Below are positions 1 through 9,004 of a stretch of 64,000 bases of DNA, one piece after another. Position 1 is the first letter of the stretch. Each line of letters begins with the position of its first letter. Source of the DNA: Rhodobiaceae bacterium (GTDB taxonomy: Bacteria > Pseudomonadota > Alphaproteobacteria > Parvibaculales > Parvibaculaceae); NCBI GenBank assembly GCA_021404525.1, contig JAAWWE010000005.1:174684-238683 (forward strand), read 5' to 3'. Below the pieces are notes generated by a model, which worked only from the letters and a program-made list of their open reading frames with translations, did not search any database and was not told the DNA's origin. The position numbers were made by a program, and so were the translations under genes.

Positions 1-825
1 GACGAAGCCTGCTTCGTCTGTCAGCAGGATTGTGTCATAGGCATTTTCAACCAATGCTCGGAAGAGTTCTTCGCGTTCGCGGGCATTCAGGTTTGCCTGT
101 TCGGCGCGGATGCGGGCTTGATCAGATAGTTGTTTTTCCTGTGCCAGATCGGCAATGAGTTCTTCGTTTCGAAAGCGAACGCGGTAGGTATCAACATTCT
201 GGAACTGGGCTGAACGCGCCACACAAGCAAGAAAGCCGTAGAAGGCGACCATCAAGATACCCATAACCGGGTAAACCGGTCCGCCAGCAATTAAACATCC
301 TGCCACCACTGCAGCGATGGGCGCTACGCTGTTGGAGAAATAGATAGCGAAGTTTCGGAATGCGATCGCGGTCACTGTGACGATGTGACAGATCAAAACC
401 AAAAACAGAAGCATGTTCTGTGTTTCGTTTTCCGGGTTCCAGAAAATCGGAAGGAAAAGAACCCAGTTCGCATTTACCACCCAATAGATAGCCGCATATT
501 GCCTGATCCATTTTTCCGGTTTCTGCGCCGCTTCCGGCGAGCGGAAATAAAACTCCTGAAACGCAACTTTGGCCCCATAGGTTCCAAACACGACTAGAAG
601 CCAGGTGAAGGTGAGGGTTTCGGAGAATTGGCTTTCAAAAAAAAAGTAGAGCGCCGCGCCGACACCGCACATGAGGACTGGCGCTGCGCGATAGGCCCGC
701 GCGATGGAATCAAACTGATTGGCTTTGATTTTTCGAACGCAGTCCGGTGTGAGCGAACCCGCGACATAGGGGCCGCGCCACGCAGCCTTCGTCAGTTCTT
801 TCAGCGTTTGCCAACTTTGTCGCAC
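1..825 (-). CDS. Membrane-anchored PAS sensor protein, 3' end missing
   Basis: The first 275 codons are visible; the gene runs off the left edge. I chose the GTG start at 825 because GGGAG lies about 8 nt upstream and no in-frame ATG exists nearer the start. The protein has a soluble N-terminus of about 50 residues, then roughly five to six hydrophobic segments (residues about 50 to 205), a charged Glu/Gln-rich helix likely to be a coiled coil, and the start of a PAS domain (ALVENAYDTILLTDEAGF). This layout is typical of membrane sensor histidine kinases or diguanylate cyclases. The output domain is outside the window, so kinase versus GGDEF/EAL cannot be decided. It is divergent from the mutase gene, 474 nt away. 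Confidence 0.75.
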   Translation of the reverse strand, partial: MRQSWQTLKELTKAAWRGPYVAGSLTPDCVRKIKANQFDSIARAYRAAPVLMCGVGAALYFFFESQFSETLTFTWLLVVFGTYGAKVAFQEFYFRSPEAAQKPEKWIRQYAAIYWVVNANWVLFLPIFWNPENETQNMLLFLVLICHIVTVTAIAFRNFAIYFSNSVAPIAAVVAGCLIAGGPVYPVMGILMVAFYGFLACVARSAQFQNVDTYRVRFRNEELIADLAQEKQLSDQARIRAEQANLNAREREELFRALVENAYDTILLTDEAGFV

Positions 826-1137
826 CGAACACGCTCCCAGCGCCTTGATGCATCGCTTTCTGCATCTCAGGCTTTTGATCCTTAGTTCTATTTTCGAGCG
901 CGTGAGGAAAAATTGTCTAAATAGTCGGGAAATACATGCCTGTCAGGCAGCAAAGGTCCGATCATCCTTAACCCTTCGTTACGGTGCTCTCATCACACAC
1001 TCGTGCGTGCCTGTGTTTTGTCTCTCTTTGAAACATGCGGAAAAATGGAGTCGCGCACGAAGGACTCCCAGCCTGAGTGTGCGTTGATCTGGTGCGGCGC
1101 CCCCTAGGTACACCCCTAAGCGCTAATGCTCCGGATC

Positions 1138-1181
1138 GCGGCGACGGGTTTGCGTACCCTATGGCCCGTCGCCGCATTTTC
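1138..1181 (+). terminator. Terminator-like hairpin with no obvious upstream gene
   Basis: Perfect 11-bp arms GCGGCGACGGG (1138-1148) and CCCGTCGCCGC (1165-1175) flank a 16-nt loop and are followed by ATTTTCT. It reads as a rho-independent terminator on the + strand, yet no + strand gene lies upstream in the window, so it could end a small RNA begun within 900-1130. The tail is short, so an operator or cruciform is also possible. Confidence 0.4.
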
Positions 1182-1200
1182 TAAGGTATTTGCCCCAACG

Positions 1201-1263
1201 TTTTTGTGCGTTTTTGGCTGTTTTTCGGGCTTTGTTGACCGAACGGCGCCGTTCCACGATACT
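1201..1263 (+). promoter_or_regulatory. Mutase promoter with phased T tracts and palindrome in spacer
   Basis: TTGACC (1235-1240) and GATACT (1258-1263) are spaced by exactly 17 nt. The first 14 nt of the spacer form the perfect palindrome GAACGGC/GCCGTTC (1241-1254). Immediately upstream, T5 tracts begin at 1201, 1211 and 1221, followed by TTT at 1231: a 10-bp phase expected to bend DNA. The palindrome position suits a repressor or a MerR-like activator. The mutase RBS (AGGAA, 1286-1290) follows. Confidence 0.6.
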
Positions 1264-1299
1264 CCGCGCCAACTTCTGACCGGTTAGGAACTTGGACGC

Positions 1300-3453
1300 A
1301 TGGGCAGTGATACCCCCCCGATAGAGACTTGGCGCGCTTTGGCTGAAAAGCAGATGAAGGGCCGCTCAGTGGATAGCCTGACGTGGGAGACCCCAGAGGG
1401 GATCGACGTCAAGGCGCTCTACACGGCTGAAGATCTCGAGGCTATCGCCGATGAGGGCTATGACGCCAATTCCATGCCGGGCATGGCGCCATTTGTGCGT
1501 GGTCCGCAGGCAACCATGTATGCGGGGCGTCCCTGGACCATTCGGCAATATGCCGGCTTCTCAACTGCTGAAGAATCGAACGCGTTTTACCGGCGGAACC
1601 TAGCCGCTGGTCAAAAGGGCCTGTCGGTCGCTTTCGATCTGGCGACTCACCGAGGTTATGACAGCGATCATGAACGGGTGGTTGGCGATGTGGGCAAGGC
1701 CGGTGTCGCGATCGACAGCGTGGAAGACACGAAAATCCTGTTCGATCAGATCCCGTTGGATGAGATGTCGGTCTCCATGACCATGAACGGCGCGGTCATC
1801 CCGAACCTTGCCAACTATATCGTGGCTGCTGAAGAGCAGGGTGTGACGCCGGATAAGCTCGCGGGTACCATTCAGAATGACATTCTGAAAGAGTTCATGG
1901 TGCGTAACACCTATATCTATCCGCCCGCGCCTTCGATGCGGATCATTGCGGATATTATCGCCTATTGCTCCAAGAACATGCCGAAGTTCAACACGATCTC
2001 GATTTCCGGCTATCACATGCAGGAAGCGGGGGCGACCCAGGTGCAAGAGCTTGCCTTCACCTTGGCCGATGGCATGGAATATGTCCGAGCTGCGCAAGGG
2101 GCCGGTCTTGACGTTGATCAGTTCGCGCCACGGCTGTCCTTCTTCTTCGCGATCGGGATGAACTTCTTCATGGAAGTGGCGAAGCTTCGGGCGGCGCGGC
2201 TTCTGTGGCACCGCATCATGTCAGAATTCGGTGCGAAAAATCCGAAGTCACTGATGCTGCGCACCCACTGTCAGACATCGGGTGTCTCGCTCACAGAAAA
2301 AGACCCATATAACAACGTGATGCGGACGACCCTAGAGGCTCTCGCGGCTGTTCTGGGCGGCACTCAGAGCCTGCACACAAATGCGCTTGATGAGGCGATT
2401 GCCCTTCCTACGGACTTCTCAGCCCGGATCGCGCGGAATACGCAGCTCGTTATTCAGGAAGAAAGCGGCATCACCAATGTCATCGATCCCCTTGGCGGCT
2501 CTTACTATGTGGAAACGCTGACGCATTCCATCGCATCGCAGGCCTGGGCGAAAATCCAGGAGATTGAAGAGCTGGGTGGCATGACCAAAGCTGTTGAAAG
2601 TGGCATGCCCAAACTGGAGATTGAAGAGGCGGCAGCGCGCAAACAGGCGCGGATCGACAAAGTCGAGGAAGTCGTCGTTGGCGTGAACAAATACAAGCTT
2701 GAGAATGAAGACGATATCGACATTCTGGAAGTGGACAATGCCAAGGTTCGTGAAGCGCAGATCGCTCGGCTAAACCAGATCAGGGCGACGCGCGATGAAG
2801 CGAAGACACAGGCGACTTTGAAAGCGCTTACTGAAGGCGCGCGTGGTGATGGTAACCTGCTTGCGCTTGCGGTTGACGCGGCTCGGGCCCGCGCGACTGT
2901 CGGAGAGATTTCCGATGCGATGGAAGAAGTCTTTGGACGTCACCGTGCGGAGGTGAAGACAGTGTCAGGCGTTTATTCTCAAGCTTATGAAGGTGATGGT
3001 GGATTTGAGAAAATCCAGACTGAAATCGAACAATTTGCGGCAGATGAGGGGCGTCGTCCCCGCATGCTGGTGGTGAAGGTTGGCCAGGATGGCCATGATC
3101 GCGGCGCCAAAGTTGTGGCGACCGCATTTGCGGATCTGGGCTTCGATGTTGACGTTGGGCCATTGTTCCAGACGCCGGCTGAGGCAGCACGGGACGCCAT
3201 TGAGAATGACGTTCATGTGATCGGCATTTCCAGTCTCGCCGCAGGACACAAGACGTTGGTCCCTGAAATTGTAAAAGCGCTTGAAGCAGAAGGCGCCGGC
3301 GATGTGGTCGTGATCTGCGGCGGTGTTATCCCCGCGCAGGATTATGATTTCCTGTACAAGGCCGGTGCGTCAGCCATTTTCGGTCCCGGTTCGAACATTA
3401 TCGAATGTGCTGCTGACGTGCTGCGTCTCATCCGCGAAAAACGGTCCGCCTAG
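1300..3453 (+). CDS. scpA: Methylmalonyl-CoA mutase, single-chain
   Basis: 717 residues, the usual length for the catalytic chain (ScpA/MutB/MCM). It interconverts succinyl-CoA and (R)-methylmalonyl-CoA with adenosylcobalamin, the last step of propionyl-CoA assimilation or a step of the ethylmalonyl-CoA pathway. The N-terminal TIM barrel (about 40-550) contains the conserved [18 protein letters not shown] and GYHMQEAGA stretches. The C-terminal B12-binding domain (from about 586) has the cobalt-ligand motif DGHDRG (about 597-602, DxHxxG) and a late GPGSNI. The start is ATG with AGGAA 9 nt upstream. No small subunit precedes it, fitting the homodimeric type. The matching GTPase chaperone is at 5411. 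Ends 6 nt from the convergent DUF3108 gene. Confidence 0.96.
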   Translation: MGSDTPPIETWRALAEKQMKGRSVDSLTWETPEGIDVKALYTAEDLEAIADEGYDANSMPGMAPFVRGPQATMYAGRPWTIRQYAGFSTAEESNAFYRRNLAAGQKGLSVAFDLATHRGYDSDHERVVGDVGKAGVAIDSVEDTKILFDQIPLDEMSVSMTMNGAVIPNLANYIVAAEEQGVTPDKLAGTIQNDILKEFMVRNTYIYPPAPSMRIIADIIAYCSKNMPKFNTISISGYHMQEAGATQVQELAFTLADGMEYVRAAQGAGLDVDQFAPRLSFFFAIGMNFFMEVAKLRAARLLWHRIMSEFGAKNPKSLMLRTHCQTSGVSLTEKDPYNNVMRTTLEALAAVLGGTQSLHTNALDEAIALPTDFSARIARNTQLVIQEESGITNVIDPLGGSYYVETLTHSIASQAWAKIQEIEELGGMTKAVESGMPKLEIEEAAARKQARIDKVEEVVVGVNKYKLENEDDIDILEVDNAKVREAQIARLNQIRATRDEAKTQATLKALTEGARGDGNLLALAVDAARARATVGEISDAMEEVFGRHRAEVKTVSGVYSQAYEGDGGFEKIQTEIEQFAADEGRRPRMLVVKVGQDGHDRGAKVVATAFADLGFDVDVGPLFQTPAEAARDAIENDVHVIGISSLAAGHKTLVPEIVKALEAEGAGDVVVICGGVIPAQDYDFLYKAGASAIFGPGSNIIECAADVLRLIREKRSA

Positions 3454-3459
3454 AGGCTG

Positions 3460-4353
3460 CTAGTTGATCGCAGGCTGGATCAGGGCTTTCCCGTCAACCT
3501 CGGCGGTCGTGAGATGCGCGATTGCATTCACTATGCTTGTTTCAAACATCATGCGCACGGGCAAAACCAGGGGCTGGTTGCCGCTTGGACCCATTTGTTC
3601 CTCAAAGCGGGCGAGCCAGACGGTGAAGGGGGGTAATGGATTTTTGGCGCGTTCAACCAAAAACTCACGGGTAAACCCCGCCACCGGATCGTAAAGGACG
3701 CTGCATCTCCATGCAGGGCCGGCATAGGCCCCCGCGCCAATCGGTTGGAGCTCTGTTTCATCTAGCTCTTTGAACTTCAGATTGAAAATCCGCCGCCCGT
3801 CAAACACGGGAATCGTTTGAGAACAGGGCGATGCAGTTGCGTTAATTGCCGTGAATATGGAGGCCGTCAGAGGGTCCACTTTTCCTTGCACCCGGGACGC
3901 GGAGAAGCCTTGTTTGTGAATGCCGTCTTCTGGCTTGGCGGCGACGTTGTACCTGCCGCTTTCATCTAAGGCCATGGTGATAGAGCGCTCTCCAAACCGG
4001 CCGTCATATTCCTGCGAATAGTTGAGAAGCCGAGGTCCCGCGGGTGTCAGCAGGCCCTGGGCTGTGCTTGAGCCGCGGCCATGGAAGAGGGTGTCGGCGA
4101 CGCCTTCAGTCTGGAACTGCGCTGCGATCTCATAGCGTTCTGGTGTGAGGGTTGCCTGTGTGCCGAAAGAGACAATGTGAAGCCCGCCACCATAAATCTC
4201 GAATGTTAGATCGACTTCGTGTGCACTTTCGCCGGTCCCATCGGCATTTGAGCTGCCCTGCGCACTGACAGCGGTCGCCAAAAATGGCGCGCTGAAGCAG
4301 ATGAAACCCGCTGTGAGGAGGGTTCGAAGGGATGGTCTTGCGAATGAAGTCAT
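3460..4353 (-). CDS. DUF3108 domain exported protein (paralogue A)
   Basis: 297 residues. A signal peptide is evident (residues 1-32, ending TAVSAQ). The remainder fits DUF3108: an N-terminal beta strand region with YEIAAQFQTEGVADTLF, a central SIFTAINA..SPCSQTIPVFDGRRIFNLKF segment, then AGPAWRCSVLYDPVAGF. The pair CSQ..FDGRRxxxL..C is shared with the next gene, so the two are paralogues. DUF3108 proteins are periplasmic beta-rich proteins of unknown function. The gene lies downstream of its paralogue on the same strand with a 131-nt gap, and both sit inverted between mutase and MeaB. No function is claimed. Confidence 0.8.
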   Translation of the reverse strand: MTSFARPSLRTLLTAGFICFSAPFLATAVSAQGSSNADGTGESAHEVDLTFEIYGGGLHIVSFGTQATLTPERYEIAAQFQTEGVADTLFHGRGSSTAQGLLTPAGPRLLNYSQEYDGRFGERSITMALDESGRYNVAAKPEDGIHKQGFSASRVQGKVDPLTASIFTAINATASPCSQTIPVFDGRRIFNLKFKELDETELQPIGAGAYAGPAWRCSVLYDPVAGFTREFLVERAKNPLPPFTVWLARFEEQMGPSGNQPLVLPVRMMFETSIVNAIAHLTTAEVDGKALIQPAIN

Positions 4354-4484
4354 GCGGTCCTCGTATCTGCGAGCCGGACGATGAAAATATCATCTCCTGA
4401 TCAGGATACGCGGGCAAGAGCCCTTCCGATCACATTTTCTTTTTCGTTTGTTTTCCGGATCTTCCGATCGCGCGTGCCTGAGCC

Positions 4485-5351
4485 CTATTCCGCAGACGCT
4501 AATTCTTCCCTTACTGCCACCTCAAACCGGGTTGCCCGCATGACAGCGCCACCAAAGGGGGTCCGTAGGGTCATCCTGACGGGTATCCAGATATCGCTGC
4601 CTTCCAAGGGCGCGAGCCAGACTCTTATAGAATCCTCGCGCGCGAGCAGTTTGATTAGGGTTTTTCGTTCGTAGCCTGCGACCGGCAGCATGCCCACGGT
4701 GCAGCGCATGGCAGGTCCGCTATAGGCATTCTCGCCGCCGTTCATTTCCGTCATACCGTCTTCGCGCAGTTGCAGATCATATCGGCGACGCCCATCGAAT
4801 AAGGGCAGTGACCGGTCGCAGGGGGAGGCGCTTGCGCTCCTTGTTGGGAGAAGAAGGGCGCTGATCGGGTCCTGGGTCATCAGGATGTCGTTTAGCTGCA
4901 CATGAGGGCCAAAGCCGTCACCATAAGCGGGCTCCGCGACCATCACAGGGGCGCCCCTGTTTGGGTAAGTTAGCTCAACCCGGCGGGACGAATCTGCGTC
5001 CTGATAGGTGGAGACAAAGCGCGCTGGTTTCACCCGGTTACCAGAAAAAGACCCCTGACTTTCCAGATCAAAGGTCGTCTCGAAAAACTGGTCTGCAATA
5101 CCTTCTGTTCTGACAGTGGCATCGAGTTCGTAATGTCCGTTGCCCAGATTTGCTTCCACATCCGCCGTGCCAAGATTGAAACCGCCAAGGGCGATCGAAT
5201 AGTCAACTTTGAGGTTGGTCGGGAGAGGCTCAGCCATGGCCGCAGCGGAGGCTGGGCTCGCCAAAAGGCAGGAAGTGCCGATGAGGGCAGCAGAGAGGGA
5301 TAGGGCTTTTGATCGGGGGCTTTTCTGTTTCATGACGCGATTTTGGCTCAT
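4485..5351 (-). CDS. DUF3108 domain exported protein (paralogue B)
   Basis: 288 residues from the ATG at 5351, chosen because GGCGGGG lies about 9 nt upstream; a TTG two codons earlier has too short a spacing. A signal peptide runs to about residue 38 (LASPASAAA). The body repeats the DUF3108 pattern of paralogue A: TVRTEGIADQFF, PISALLLPTRSASASPCDRS, LFDGRRRYDLQL, GPAMRCTVGMLPVAGYERK. It is likely periplasmic. Divergent from the meaB-like gene, with 42-60 nt between starts depending on the meaB start. Function unknown. Confidence 0.8.
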   Translation of the reverse strand: MSQNRVMKQKSPRSKALSLSAALIGTSCLLASPASAAAMAEPLPTNLKVDYSIALGGFNLGTADVEANLGNGHYELDATVRTEGIADQFFETTFDLESQGSFSGNRVKPARFVSTYQDADSSRRVELTYPNRGAPVMVAEPAYGDGFGPHVQLNDILMTQDPISALLLPTRSASASPCDRSLPLFDGRRRYDLQLREDGMTEMNGGENAYSGPAMRCTVGMLPVAGYERKTLIKLLAREDSIRVWLAPLEGSDIWIPVRMTLRTPFGGAVMRATRFEVAVREELASAE

Positions 5352-5410
5352 TCTCAATGAACCCCGCCTGAACGGTGTTTTGGAAGGATTTAGATGTTCG
5401 GCGCTAAAAA

Positions 5411-6490
5411 ATGGCCAAAAAGCTAGATTGGGCGCTCACGCTCGGCTATGCAAACGGGATGACAGGTTTGGGGTCAAAATCAGGAAAATCTGCGCGGTCT
5501 GAGCGCACAGACCCGAGTGTTCTTGCTGCGGGCATCCGCGCCGGTGAGCGAGCGGCGCTCGCGCGGGGTATCACACTTGTGGAATCAAGCCGCGCTGATC
5601 ACCAGGAAGCTGCGCAGGATCTGCTCGCCCAGGTATTGGATCTGAGTGGTCGGGCCGTGCGCATTGGCCTCTCAGGCGCCCCTGGTGTCGGTAAATCTAC
5701 CTTTACGGAAGCCTTCGGGCGGTTTCTCATCGATCAGGGCCTCAAAGTTGCAGTGCTCGCGGTCGACCCATCGTCGGCGCGGACGGGAGGCTCCATCCTT
5801 GGTGATAAAACCCGCATGGAGTTTCTGGCCCGGGACCCATCTGCGTTTATTCGACCCTCGCCCTCTGGCGGGACGCTTGGTGGTGTGGCGCGGCGAACCC
5901 GTGAAGCCATGCTGCTTACAGAAGCGGCGGGTTATGATGTCGTGATCATTGAAACGGTCGGCGTCGGGCAATCTGAGACCGCTGTTGCGGACATGGTTGA
6001 TATGTTCCTGCTTCTGCTTTCGCCAGGTGGTGGGGATGAACTCCAGGGAATTAAACGCGGGATTATGGAACTCGCAGATCTGGTCGTGGTCAACAAAGCT
6101 GATGGGGACTTGAAACCAGCTGCGCGCCGCGCGGCGGCGGAATATGGGGCAGCGCTGCATCTCATGCGGCCCAAAAGCCCGAATTGGTCACCTTTGGTTG
6201 CTCTTGCGTCAGCGCTGAAGGGTGAGGGATTGGAAGAGATATGGGGCTCCATACAGGAGTTCCGCGAAAAAATGGATGCGTCGGGCGAACTTGAAGGACG
6301 TCGGGCAGAGCAGGCGAAAACCTGGATGTGGACTGAGCTGCGGGAAGGTTTGCTCTCCCAGCTGCAGACTCATTCAGAGGCCAGTCGTCTGGTTGGAGAG
6401 CTTGAAATTGAGGTGGCAGAGGGCACCGTTACCCCCACGGCCGCTGCAAACAGACTGTTGGGCCTTTTGTTTCCAGATCAGCGCCGTTAA
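5411..6490 (+). CDS. meaB: MeaB/ArgK-family GTPase, methylmalonyl-CoA mutase chaperone
   Basis: 359 residues from ATG 5411. G1 GAPGVGKST at about 90-98, [20 protein letters not shown] after it, ETVGVGQSE (switch/G3 region) and NKADGD (G4) identify the G3E-related MeaB/ArgK family. These proteins gate cofactor loading and protect adenosylcobalamin-dependent mutase, whose gene is 2 kb upstream. The start is unsettled: ATG 5411 lacks a well-placed SD, a good GGAAGGA instead precedes an out-of-frame 10-codon ORF at 5394, and ATG 5459 (MTGLGSK) is an alternative that keeps the whole conserved region. The C-terminus ([10 protein letters not shown]) is typical. Confidence 0.93.
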   Translation: MAKKLDWALTLGYANGMTGLGSKSGKSARSERTDPSVLAAGIRAGERAALARGITLVESSRADHQEAAQDLLAQVLDLSGRAVRIGLSGAPGVGKSTFTEAFGRFLIDQGLKVAVLAVDPSSARTGGSILGDKTRMEFLARDPSAFIRPSPSGGTLGGVARRTREAMLLTEAAGYDVVIIETVGVGQSETAVADMVDMFLLLLSPGGGDELQGIKRGIMELADLVVVNKADGDLKPAARRAAAEYGAALHLMRPKSPNWSPLVALASALKGEGLEEIWGSIQEFREKMDASGELEGRRAEQAKTWMWTELREGLLSQLQTHSEASRLVGELEIEVAEGTVTPTAAANRLLGLLFPDQRR

Positions 6491-6541
6491 GTCACTGGGA
6501 TTAAAGGGTAAACTGACGCCCAGTTTGACCGGTCTACAGGC

Positions 6542-6570
6542 TTGACGGGAAGCCTCACCGGCTCTATACC
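6542..6570 (+). promoter_or_regulatory. Promoter of rpmB
   Basis: TTGACG (6542-6547) and TATACC (6565-6570) with a 17-nt spacer, 129 nt upstream of the L28 start. This gives a leader of about 120 nt. Seen by matching to the sigma-70 consensus. Confidence 0.5.
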
Positions 6571-6698
6571 TCCCCGCTCACGAGAGGCGCTGGTGAAACA
6601 TCCTGCGCCTTTCTCTGCAAGAGTTTACAAGCCTCTTTGCGCTGATCCGAGATCGGTCGGGTGCTGGCAGCAAAAGGTGTTCAAGATGGGAAGAAGCT

Positions 6699-6992
6699 AT
6701 GGCACGCCGCTGCGAGCTGACTGGAAAAGCAGTCATGACAGGCAACAATGTGAGCCACGCGAACAATAAAACGCGTCGTCGGTTCCTGCCGAATCTCTGC
6801 AACGTGACCTTGATGAGCGAGAAGCTCGGTCGTCAATACAAGCTGCGGATCAGCGCTCATGCTCTTCGTTCTGTTGAGCATCGGGGTGGTCTCGATGGAT
6901 ATCTGCGTAAAGCGCGGGAATCAGAGCTGTCGACAAAGGCACAGCGCATTAAGCGTGAGATCGCAAAGGCTGAGGCAGCTGCTGCGAGCTAA
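6699..6992 (+). CDS. rpmB: 50S ribosomal protein L28
   Basis: 97 residues, the longer alphaproteobacterial form. It starts [10 protein letters not shown] and contains [19 protein letters not shown], the L28 signature. It is a structural component of the large ribosomal subunit. The start is ATG with GGAAG about 8 nt upstream. It is monocistronic: own promoter 6542-6570 and a rho-independent terminator 7020-7048. Confidence 0.97.
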   Translation: MARRCELTGKAVMTGNNVSHANNKTRRRFLPNLCNVTLMSEKLGRQYKLRISAHALRSVEHRGGLDGYLRKARESELSTKAQRIKREIAKAEAAAAS

Positions 6993-7019
6993 GTCTGCCA
7001 AAAACAGACCAACAAGAAT

Positions 7020-7048
7020 GGGCTTCTCCTGGTGAGAGGCCCTTTTTT
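7020..7048 (+). terminator. Rho-independent terminator of rpmB
   Basis: GGGCTTCTC (7020-7028), 5-nt loop, GAGAGGCCC (7034-7042), then six T. Nine base pairs with one G-U. Confidence 0.85.
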
Positions 7049-7244
7049 GTGGCTGGATGCCCGTCAAATGAGCAATGAGCGATGCCTCCCCGCCGTTATT
7101 TACGATGTTTGCTGAAGGTGTGGCGCTTCCACTAGGAGATGGCCTTTCGCTCCGCTAACATTCTTGCCAGTATCGTTTGCGCATCTCGGGGAGAGCTTGT
7201 TTTCTCTGATATGCGTTGGCACTCATTCGGCGGGGTTGTGAGTG

Positions 7245-7877
7245 ATGCGTGCTTTTGTCAACGCGCTTGGAAGGATGGTTTTGCCGGTCGCGGCCTTGTT
7301 TGGCGTGTTTGCACTCGCTTATTTGGGCTCGACCCGATTCGTCACCCAGTTTGATGTGTTCCCGCCGGACCAATGGTATCTCAATCCAGGCTATTGGCTG
7401 ACTTACGGGCACTTGGCGCTGCCGCTAATTTTTCTCGTGCTCAATCTGGTGAACCGGAAATATGGGCCAGGAACAAGCATTGCGTCCGTCATTGTCACTT
7501 GGGCGCTTCTTGCAGGCATCTTGATCTGGGCAATCACAACCTATGGGTTGGGAAGTGTTGAAGGACGCGTTGCATCTCTGGGCGTGATGGCGACCTTTTT
7601 CGGGGCGCTCTTTGCGGGCCAACTTGTCTCCATTTATGTGTTCGATCAGGTGCGGGGCATTCCCTGGTGGCGGGCACCCTTCTATGGCGCGCTCTTTGGC
7701 GGGCTTATCTTTGCCGGGTTTTTCTATGGGCAGATGGCCTATGGCGCTGAGGAACCCTGGGCGAACCGGCTCGCGGTCATGGCGGGTATCTATGCCGGGG
7801 CAGCCTTTTTGAACGTTTTTATCTATTGGGCGCTGCGCGCATTCATCCGCCCGTTGCCAGGTTTTGGTGGCGCCTGA
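7245..7877 (+). CDS. VUT/YhhQ-like membrane protein (putative queuosine-precursor type transporter)
   Basis: 210 residues from ATG 7245; a GTG one codon earlier is also possible, with GGGG upstream of both. Six hydrophobic segments are visible. LPLIFLVLNLVNRKYGP resembles the family block LTFLVTDLTNRRFGP, and VFDQVRGIPWWRAPF followed by GALFGGLIFAGFFY resembles the YhhQ block around VFDRLR..WW.AP. In E. coli YhhQ these proteins import queuosine precursors. The usual Asp in DLTNR is replaced (NLVNR), and the second conserved Asp block is weak, so substrate and even activity are uncertain. It ends 2 nt from the convergent gene. Confidence 0.55.
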   Translation: MRAFVNALGRMVLPVAALFGVFALAYLGSTRFVTQFDVFPPDQWYLNPGYWLTYGHLALPLIFLVLNLVNRKYGPGTSIASVIVTWALLAGILIWAITTYGLGSVEGRVASLGVMATFFGALFAGQLVSIYVFDQVRGIPWWRAPFYGALFGGLIFAGFFYGQMAYGAEEPWANRLAVMAGIYAGAAFLNVFIYWALRAFIRPLPGFGGA

Positions 7878-7879
7878 GC

Positions 7880-8911
7880 CTAGTCGTTGAGCGCAAAGAC
7901 CAAGAGCAATGTGCGCTGGACCGCATTGAAATTGTCATCTGAAATCACGTAGAGCAGCGTCTGGCCGTCCTCGTCCTGGCGCACGGACAGGCCTTCCATA
8001 TTGTCGATCGAGCGAGTGTGGTTGGCTTCTACCAGCACTTCTCCGTCGAGCGGTTCATCGCTCTCTAGCGCTCCTGCCGGGATGCGGCGCATCATCATGG
8101 AGACACCTGCGAGCGGACTGTAGTGTCGCTCCAGGGTGATGAGATCTCCGTTGGGCAGCACATCCATGTCGGTGAGAGCATAGGGCAGATGTTGCTTTAG
8201 ACGGACGGGAGTTGCGCCTTGGGCGGTCAAGCGCGCGCCGATGATGTGGCCGTCTTCGTCGAAAGTCTTCTCAGAGATGGCGAGGAGTGATCCGTCTGGA
8301 AGATAGGTAACGGCCTCCAGCCCACCATTGTTTTCCAGATTGTCGAAGACACCGAAATCTTCGACCGGTGTTGCCGGTGCATCGAATCCGACGCTCGTCA
8401 AATCATGGCTTTGCAGGCGGTGGTTGCGCTCGAACCCGACGAGGGTTGGACTGTTTCTGGGATCGGCACCGACGGCGACGGTCAGGCTTTCAGCATCGGT
8501 GTTGCGCTTGCCTGACAGTTGTTCCCCGCTTGCACCAAGGATGGGCGCTAAGAGAGCATTTGCAAGACCTACCGGGCGATCTCCCTCTGCACTTAGATCA
8601 GCGGTAAACCAATTGCCCTGGTCGGTGACAGCAATAAGGGCATCTGCGTCCTTGCCGATGATCAAGCCGGAGAGGCCGCCAAAGTCTGGATGATTGGAAG
8701 TCAGTTCCAGGCCACCAACAAAGGTGAGGGCGCCCGCCTCTGTGTCGCGTGGATTTTCCGGATCCCAGGCGATGGGGTTTGCATTGATTGTGATGGAAAC
8801 CGGTTCTGCAAGCGCAGGTCCTGACCCTGGAAGCCAGTACAGAACAGCCAATGCTGTCGCCAGAAGCCCGGCAATCGAAATGAGGGTGGAAGGTGAGGCA
8901 AGGCGGGGCAT
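7880..8911 (-). CDS. Esterase-like activity of phytase family (phytase-like) exported protein
   Basis: 343 residues from ATG 8911, selected because AAGGAG lies 8 nt upstream; the reading frame is open to 8941. An N-terminal signal/anchor (LISIAGLLATALAVLYWLPG) precedes a beta-propeller-like body: TFVGGLELTSNHPDFGGLSGLII, AVTDQGNWF, RNTDAESLTV, VGFERNHRL, NNGGLEAVTYLPDG, NMEGLSVRQDEDG, YVISDDNFN. These are the phytase-like (PF13449 type) landmarks: repeated GGLSG / D.GN / ..EG.. and SDDN. It is an extracytoplasmic protein; the substrate is not known for most members. Confidence 0.8.
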   Translation of the reverse strand: MPRLASPSTLISIAGLLATALAVLYWLPGSGPALAEPVSITINANPIAWDPENPRDTEAGALTFVGGLELTSNHPDFGGLSGLIIGKDADALIAVTDQGNWFTADLSAEGDRPVGLANALLAPILGASGEQLSGKRNTDAESLTVAVGADPRNSPTLVGFERNHRLQSHDLTSVGFDAPATPVEDFGVFDNLENNGGLEAVTYLPDGSLLAISEKTFDEDGHIIGARLTAQGATPVRLKQHLPYALTDMDVLPNGDLITLERHYSPLAGVSMMMRRIPAGALESDEPLDGEVLVEANHTRSIDNMEGLSVRQDEDGQTLLYVISDDNFNAVQRTLLLVFALND

Positions 8912-9004
8912 AGGTGTTTCTCCTTGTGTCAGCCCGGTCACTTTAGCAGAAGAGCATGACTGATTTTGTCAGCGGACGTTGGGGTGATCCATCGTCTCGC
9001 GCGC

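Larger units (their letters stand above)
826..1299. other. Divergent intergenic region, 474 bp
   Basis: No coding region is supported here. It holds an inverted repeat TGCCTG-T-CAGGCA at 937-949 (possible operator for the sensor gene), a GC-rich terminator-like hairpin at 1138-1175, phased T tracts from 1201 and the mutase promoter at 1235-1263. The hairpin between two divergent genes implies either a small transcript on the + strand or a regulatory structure. Confidence 0.5.
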
